Shown one piece after another: positions 14,985 to 15,231 of a stretch of 15,231 bases of DNA; the first letter of the stretch is position 1; the number at the start of each line of letters is the position of its first letter. The DNA comes from Verrucomicrobia bacterium UBA1200. Its GTDB lineage: Bacteria > Verrucomicrobiota > Kiritimatiellia > RFP12 > UBA1067. The position numbers and the translations under genes are program-made. The notes below the pieces were generated by a model, which was not told the DNA's origin, searched no databases, and saw only the letters and a list, made by a program, of their open reading frames with translations. The stretch covers positions 53,134-68,364 of the forward strand of contig DBXY01000001.1 in the NCBI GenBank assembly GCA_002309765.1, read 5' to 3'.

Positions 14985-15231
14985 TTACTGGTTCTTTTCT
15001 GGGGTGGATGCCGGTGCGGGCTGGGCCGGGGCGGCAACCGGATGTCGACGGGACATCAGAACCAAAGTGGTCTGGTGTTGTCCGAAATCCGGGGTTTCCC
15101 GAATGAAATCATAGTTGCGGCTCAGCACGCTTAAAAAGCGTTGGCGGTCGGAGTCGCTCATCCGCTCCATCACGGGCGAACTGATCGCCCAGCCGTAGCC
15201 GCTGTACGCCGCCACTTGGGTCGGTGCCGAT
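14985..15231 (-). CDS. C-terminal end of an unrecognised protein
   Basis: An open frame enters from the right edge and ends at TAA 14985, giving the last 81 residues. The visible part has mixed polar helices (E-R-M-S-D-S-D-R-Q-R-F-L and S-R-N-Y-D-F-I-R-E-T), a strand T-T-L-V-L-M-S-R-R and a Pro/Ala-rich tail (P-V-A-A-P-A-Q-P-A-P-A) before a charged end. I recognise no family. A GTG at 15215 could be read as a start, but codons continue in frame upstream to the edge and no ribosome site can be seen, so it is more likely the end of a larger protein. It lies 21 nt upstream of argS in the same direction. Confidence 0.6.
   Translation of the reverse strand, partial: SAPTQVAAYSGYGWAISSPVMERMSDSDRQRFLSVLSRNYDFIRETPDFGQHQTTLVLMSRRHPVAAPAQPAPASTPEKNQ

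Overview
The window reads as a GC-rich, largely conserved bacterial chromosome segment carrying one very large secreted-protein gene. Nearly all genes lie on the minus strand. They encode arginyl-tRNA synthetase, an IMP cyclohydrolase, a PHP phosphoesterase, a two-subunit class I fumarase, methionyl-tRNA formyltransferase, a small lipoprotein, an rRNA-type methyltransferase, a membrane/ferritin-like fusion and an integral membrane protein. The only convincing plus-strand gene is a 1992-codon exported beta-strand-repeat protein ending in two PA14-like domains. Oxygen-sensitive [4Fe-4S] fumarase, a rubrerythrin-like domain and giant W-T-G-G-G/N-W modular exported proteins together suggest an anaerobic member of the PVC group, perhaps Kiritimatiellota or Lentisphaerota. 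That placement is an inference; there is no rRNA or marker set here to prove it.

Layout, left to right. Bases 1-6134 form one tightly packed minus-strand gene series, transcribed from right to left: PHP phosphoesterase, fumarase alpha (joined by an ATGA overlap), fumarase beta, fmt, lipoprotein, methyltransferase, GDT1-ferritin fusion, and a membrane protein cut by the left edge. A rho-independent terminator at 6158-6180 separates this series from a stand-alone IMP cyclohydrolase (6188-6865), which has its own promoter and a near-perfect Shine-Dalgarno. Bases 6866-7112 are a divergent promoter region with a G-rich octamer repeat. The giant gene fills 7113-13091. A 138-bp spacer of degenerate 7-8 bp repeats, with an inversion, separates it from the convergent argS (13230-14963). 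The C-terminal end of an unrecognised protein enters from the right edge.

Two things stand out. First, a half-size GDT1/TMEM165 (UPF0016) membrane unit is fused to a complete diiron ferritin-like domain, which suggests coupling of metal sensing, oxidation or storage to metal transport. Second, short tandem repeats related to GTT(T/G)GACG recur in three non-coding gaps (inside the fumarase gene pair and on both sides of the giant gene), grading into a 7-bp periodic array downstream of the giant gene. The IMP cyclohydrolase is also noteworthy: it lacks the AICAR transformylase domain and departs from the family in a well-conserved motif.
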